From: Anaerolineae bacterium
GTDB lineage: Bacteria; Chloroflexota; Anaerolineae; 4572-78; J111
Direction of reading: 5' to 3'
DNA length: 8,411 bases
NCBI GenBank assembly: GCA_020433835.1
Contig: JAGRBY010000310.1
Coordinates: 1 to 8,411 of the forward strand
Position numbers and translations under genes: made by a program
Shown: piece by piece, positions 6,504 to 8,411 of the stretch
How positions within the stretch are numbered: the first letter of the stretch is position 1
Layout of the letters: the number at the start of each line of letters is the position of its first letter
The notes under the pieces: generated by a model
Database searches by the model: none
What the model was told of the DNA's origin: nothing
Seen by the model: the letters and a program-made list of their open reading frames with translations, nothing else

Positions 6504-6520
6504 ACTGAGCTTTGCTCAGT
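6504..6520. repeat. Short perfect hairpin in the gap upstream of the hydrolase promoter
   Basis: ACTGAGC (6504-6510) pairs perfectly with GCTCAGT (6514-6520) around a TTT loop. On the minus strand it is followed, after several bases, by a TTGTTTTTG stretch, so it might weakly end transcription coming from the right. It sits directly beside the larger inverted repeat at 6525-6598 and may be part of the same insertion. Confidence 0.55.
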
Positions 6521-6524
6521 TTGC

Positions 6525-6598
6525 GTAGGATGGGTCGAGGGACGAGACCCAACATTTCCGCGTGGGTGTGATGGGTTTCGTGCCTCAACCCATCCTAC
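6525..6598. repeat. REP-like 27-bp inverted repeat (GTAGGATGGGT family)
   Basis: Arms at 6525-6551 and 6572-6598 are reverse complements at 24 of 27 positions, around a 20-base centre. The outer end reads GTAGGATGGGT and the inner end ACCCAACA-like. Sequences of this type (GTAGG-TGGGTTGAGG) are scattered through many environmental and cyanobacterial genomes. Some such repeats are spread by REP-associated tyrosine transposases, but no transposase is in this window. Three arm mismatches suggest it is not recent. Confidence 0.8.
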
Positions 6599-6610
6599 TA
6601 AACACCGTAA

Positions 6611-6801
6611 TACCGGGGTAGGAACACTATCTACCAGGGTAGAAACGATAGTACACCGGGGTAGAGACCCTCTATACCGTGGTAGGAACGATAGTATACG
6701 GGGGTAAAGCATATATTTACCAGGGTAGAAGCCTTATAGACCAGGGTAGGAACACTATCTACCGGGATAGGAGCCTTATATACCGGGGTAGAGACCCTCT
6801 A
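6611..6801. repeat. Nine-unit tandem array, 21-22 bp units with a TACC-NN-GGTA core
   Basis: Nine units start at 6611, 6632, 6654, 6675, 6697, 6718, 6739, 6760 and 6781. Units two and four are 22 bp, the rest 21 bp, and a partial TACCCGG follows at 6802. Most begin with TACC, two bases, then GGTA or GGGTA, so each has a small dyad spaced two helical turns from the next. The second half of the unit varies among a few types: GAACACTATC (units 1, 7), AACGATAGTA (2, 4), GAGACCCTCTA (3, 9), AGCCTTATA (6, 8) and a divergent unit 5. No gene reads convincingly through it. It is not CRISPR: the units are short, there are no unique spacers, and the changing half recurs. It could be a multi-site binding array or a slippage-generated satellite. 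Confidence 0.9.
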
Positions 6802-6906
6802 TACCCGGTTTAAAGCCATTCTTAGCCCGTTTTCTTCTCAACCGAACAAGAGGTGGGCTTGTATCTCCTCGCCGAAGCCAAGCTTTGCCCCGCACCCTCC
6901 GAGGAC

Positions 6907-6968
6907 AAAAAAGAAGCGACAACGTTTGCTTTGCCATTTACGGCAAGAGCAAAGGTAACGTTGTCGCT
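6907..6968 (-). terminator. Rho-independent terminator of the feo operon
   Basis: Arms 6915-6934 and 6949-6968 pair over 20 bp with two internal mismatches around a 14-base loop. On the minus strand the stem is followed at once by TC and six T residues (6907-6912). It lies 35 bases past the stop codon of the small metal-binding protein gene, the right place to end the feoB-feoC transcript. There is no T-tract on the plus side. The stem shares AGCGACAA and TTGCTTTG with the palindrome at 7241-7293, so the terminator may have grown from an interspersed repeat. Confidence 0.6.
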
Positions 6969-7002
6969 CCAAACGGTTACTTTTGCCACCCCTAGTCATA
7001 AA

Positions 7003-7221
7003 CTACCCTTTTTTCGCCGGCTGCACCGGAAAACCGGCTCCGGCCAGACGACGCTTAGTGTAGGCAATCACTTCCGGCCCGGAAGCCTGAACCGTCACCT
7101 GCTGACGCCCTTGATCATTGCCAATCAGGTCTACCCCGTCTATCTCAGCCAACACCCTTTTAATTTTGAGCAAACAGTTACCACAGTGATACGTGGGGAC
7201 AATCCAGTTGATGGTTCGCAT
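7003..7221 (-). CDS. Small heavy-metal-associated (HMA) domain protein with CxxC, in the feo operon
   Basis: The 72-residue soluble protein has the beta-alpha-beta-beta-alpha-beta layout and size of copper-chaperone-like HMA domains. The strand TINWIVPTYHC runs into CGNC (Cys13, Cys16), followed by a helix (LLKIKRVLAEI, residues 17-27), a strand with QQVTVQ (40-45), and the helix EVIAYTKRRLAGAGFP (50-65). The metal site is HCGNC rather than the common MxCxxC, so metal preference cannot be read off. The start at 7221 is chosen because CAGGAG precedes it by about eight bases. A longer frame back to 7275 would run through the palindrome. It follows feoC by 80 bases on the same strand. A role in handling or sensing iron or another metal alongside FeoB is inferred from context only. 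Confidence 0.75.
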   Translation of the reverse strand: MRTINWIVPTYHCGNCLLKIKRVLAEIDGVDLIGNDQGRQQVTVQASGPEVIAYTKRRLAGAGFPVQPAKKG

Positions 7222-7240
7222 GGTAATCACTCCTGAGATT

Positions 7241-7293
7241 GGAGCGACAAAGCTTGCTTTGTCAAGCACGATCAAAGCAAGCTTTGATGCTCC
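7241..7293. repeat. 21-bp inverted repeat between feoC and the HMA gene
   Basis: Arms 7241-7261 and 7273-7293 are reverse complements at 19 of 21 positions, around an 11-base loop. Each arm is itself a small hairpin: GACAAAGC-TT-GCTTTGTC in and just past the left arm, ATCAAAGC-AA-GCTTTGAT at the right. No T-tract follows on the minus strand. It may lower or stabilise the downstream message within the operon. It resembles the stems at 6915-6968 and 455-482. Confidence 0.85.
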
Positions 7294-7301
7294 GATAAAA
7301 T

Positions 7302-7541
7302 CTATCCTCGAACGGTGTAGCTCTTTTGCAGGCCGTTGGTCAAAATGACGCAGCCGCCCTTGGCCGGGCAGGCAACACAGGTATTATTGGTCGGGTCGAT
7401 AACGTGCAGCCGTCCGCGCTGTACCAGGGTATCTAAAATGCCCTCTAACGCACTGGCCTCGATCTCCAACGTTTTACTCAACTCATCGACACACATCGGC
7501 GTACGCGTCGCTCGAAACTCGGCCATAATTTCCTTAATCAT
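7302..7541 (-). CDS. feoC: FeoC-like winged-helix protein with Fe-S type cysteines
   Basis: The 79-residue protein has the FeoC layout. An N-terminal winged-helix domain (MIKEIMAEFRATRTPMCVDE through LHVID, residues 1-49) is followed by a cysteine cluster NTCVACPAKGGC with Cys55, Cys58 and Cys64. Such clusters bind an Fe-S centre in studied FeoC proteins, which control FeoB stability or feo expression. The start overlaps the feoB stop by one base (TGATG), so translation is probably coupled, and AGGGTGGGG within the feoB end can serve as the Shine-Dalgarno. The length matches FeoC (about 75-85 residues). Cys17 is extra. A longer frame starting inside feoB is rejected because its added residues are an out-of-frame reading of feoB. 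Confidence 0.85.
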   Translation of the reverse strand: MIKEIMAEFRATRTPMCVDELSKTLEIEASALEGILDTLVQRGRLHVIDPTNNTCVACPAKGGCVILTNGLQKSYTVRG

Positions 7542-8411
7542 CAGCCCCACCCTAAGAAATGTCCGCCTTGATAAACCAGCACGGCCAGCAACCAGGCCAA
7601 AGCAAATTGGTAGCTCGCCGAGACCCACATCCATTTCTGGCCGTATTCGGCTTTGATGGCTCCCAGCGTTGCGACACAGGGCGTGTAGACCAGCACAAAG
7701 ATAAGGAAAGCCAACGCCGCCAGCGGCGACAGATTGGCGGTTAGCGCCGCACTGAGCGCCGTATCCTGCTCCTCGGCTTCGGTTTCGACCAGGTTGACGC
7801 CGGGAATGAGGCTCACCAGCATTTTGCCGGCATCGACAGTGGCGGTGCCGAGTCCAACCAGAATATCGCCGATGTCTTCGCCAAACGTGGTTTCCGGCAC
7901 AACGTCTTCGCTTTCGGCTTCGCCCACGTAGATTTGCGACATCGTGCTAACAACAACCTCTTTGGCGATAAAGCCGGTCATCAGCGAGCCAGTCGCTTCC
8001 CAGCCATCAAAACCGGCCGGAGCAAAGATGGGCGCGGCAGCCGCGCTGACCTGGCCGAACAAGCTCTGACGCGGACTCTCAACGCCCCAGGGCATATTCA
8101 TCAAGAACCACAGCACAATCGACACAGCCAGAATAACCGTTCCGGCTTTATTGACGAACTCTTTGGTTTTGGCCCACGTATGTGTCAACAGGCCCTTAAG
8201 CGGAGGCATTCGATAAGGCGGCAGTTCCAGCGCAAAGATAGTGTCGCCATTGTCTTTGAGCAGTGTGCGGCTGAAAATTGAACCCACTCCGGCGGCCAGC
8301 ACGATACCGAAGATATAAAGGCCCGTAATCAGCAGATCGGCGCTCTGCGGGAAGAAGGCCATGCCGAAGACCACATACACCGGCAATCGCGCCGAACAAG
8401 ACATCAGCGGC
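7541..8411 (-). CDS. feoB: Ferrous iron transporter FeoB, C-terminal membrane part, cut by window edge
   Basis: About 289 residues of the FeoB membrane domain are visible; the GTPase domain and N-terminus lie outside the window. FeoB imports Fe(II) across the inner membrane. The fragment begins with PLMSCSARLPVYVVFG, the first Gate motif with its cysteine, and later has YTPCVATLGAIKAEYG (240-255 from the Met at 8404), the second Gate motif. GSLMTGFIAKEVVVSTMSQI (139-158) is another strong family stretch. Several hydrophobic segments are present (roughly 24-45, 87-103, 227-244 and 265-279). Between about 160 and 215 there is an acidic loop (EAESEDVVPETTFGED) probably outside the membrane. The gene continues off the right edge. 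It is followed directly by feoC and then the HMA gene, forming one operon; feoA, if present, is beyond the window. Confidence 0.95.
   Translation of the reverse strand, partial: PLMSCSARLPVYVVFGMAFFPQSADLLITGLYIFGIVLAAGVGSIFSRTLLKDNGDTIFALELPPYRMPPLKGLLTHTWAKTKEFVNKAGTVILAVSIVLWFLMNMPWGVESPRQSLFGQVSAAAAPIFAPAGFDGWEATGSLMTGFIAKEVVVSTMSQIYVGEAESEDVVPETTFGEDIGDILVGLGTATVDAGKMLVSLIPGVNLVETEAEEQDTALSAALTANLSPLAALAFLIFVLVYTPCVATLGAIKAEYGQKWMWVSASYQFALAWLLAVLVYQGGHFLGWG

Noticed and set aside
6389..6712. Opposed open frames across the repeat-rich gap (also 6441-6707 on the plus strand)
   Set aside because: Both exist only because the inverted and tandem repeats lack stop codons. There is no Shine-Dalgarno, and the translations are repeat sequence without any family resemblance.
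6611..6801. CRISPR array
   Set aside because: Units are 21-22 bp, contiguous and degenerate, with no unique spacers, and no cas gene is present.
6853..7236. A 127-codon plus-strand open frame opposite the HMA gene
   Set aside because: It runs through the terminator hairpin and antisense to the HMA gene, which has a good Shine-Dalgarno and a recognisable fold.
7003..7275. Longer 90-residue form of the HMA protein
   Set aside because: The extra 18 codons translate the palindrome at 7241-7293 and have no Shine-Dalgarno, whereas the ATG at 7221 has CAGGAG at a good distance.

Overview
The window looks like a piece of an environmental bacterial chromosome, most likely from Chloroflexota (an Anaerolineae- or Caldilineae-like lineage). 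This is inferred from three things: the gene mix (B12-dependent acyl-CoA mutase, stand-alone DsrE-fold protein, SPASM radical SAM protein, feoB-feoC), the protein style, and the gaps filled with palindromic and tandem repeats. No rRNA or other phylogenetic marker is present, so the assignment is weak. I see no prophage, transposase, CRISPR array, tRNA or rRNA gene.

Positions 1-3006 are all on the minus strand. They hold the N-terminal part of a methylmalonyl-CoA-type mutase large subunit (cut by the window edge), a PPC/DUF296 protein, and a stand-alone YedF-type DsrE protein. After these come a decayed remnant of an ECF sigma factor and a SPASM radical SAM protein that resembles the tungsten aldehyde oxidoreductase cofactor-modifying protein. 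The mutase gene has a good sigma70-type promoter just past the PPC stop codon and a predicted leader of about 170 nt that is almost entirely inverted repeat. The other genes in this block are separated by gaps of 117 to 414 bases and do not form a tight operon.

Positions 3007-3470 hold no intact gene. They contain degenerate direct repeats, a 15-bp inverted repeat and a possible 3' coding remnant. An AlgI/DltB-type membrane O-acyltransferase (MBOAT) follows on the plus strand. It converges on, and overlaps by 4 bases, a minus-strand gene for an exported secretory-lipase-like alpha/beta hydrolase. That hydrolase has its own promoter with a perfect dyad between the -35 and -10 boxes.

Positions 6448-7002 are a repeat-rich gap. 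It holds a short hairpin, a 27-bp REP-like inverted repeat and a nine-unit 21-22 bp tandem array built on TACC-NN-GGTA. It ends with a hairpin plus T-tract that probably terminates the operon to its right. That operon (7003-8411, minus strand) is feoB (C-terminal part, cut by the window edge), feoC (1-nt overlap) and a small CxxC heavy-metal-associated domain protein. It is a ferrous iron uptake module whose metal-binding accessory protein sits behind a palindrome.

The palindromes at 455-482, 6915-6968 and 7241-7293 look related. The most unusual items are the 21-22 bp array, this palindrome family and the structured mutase leader. No clearly new protein system is visible.
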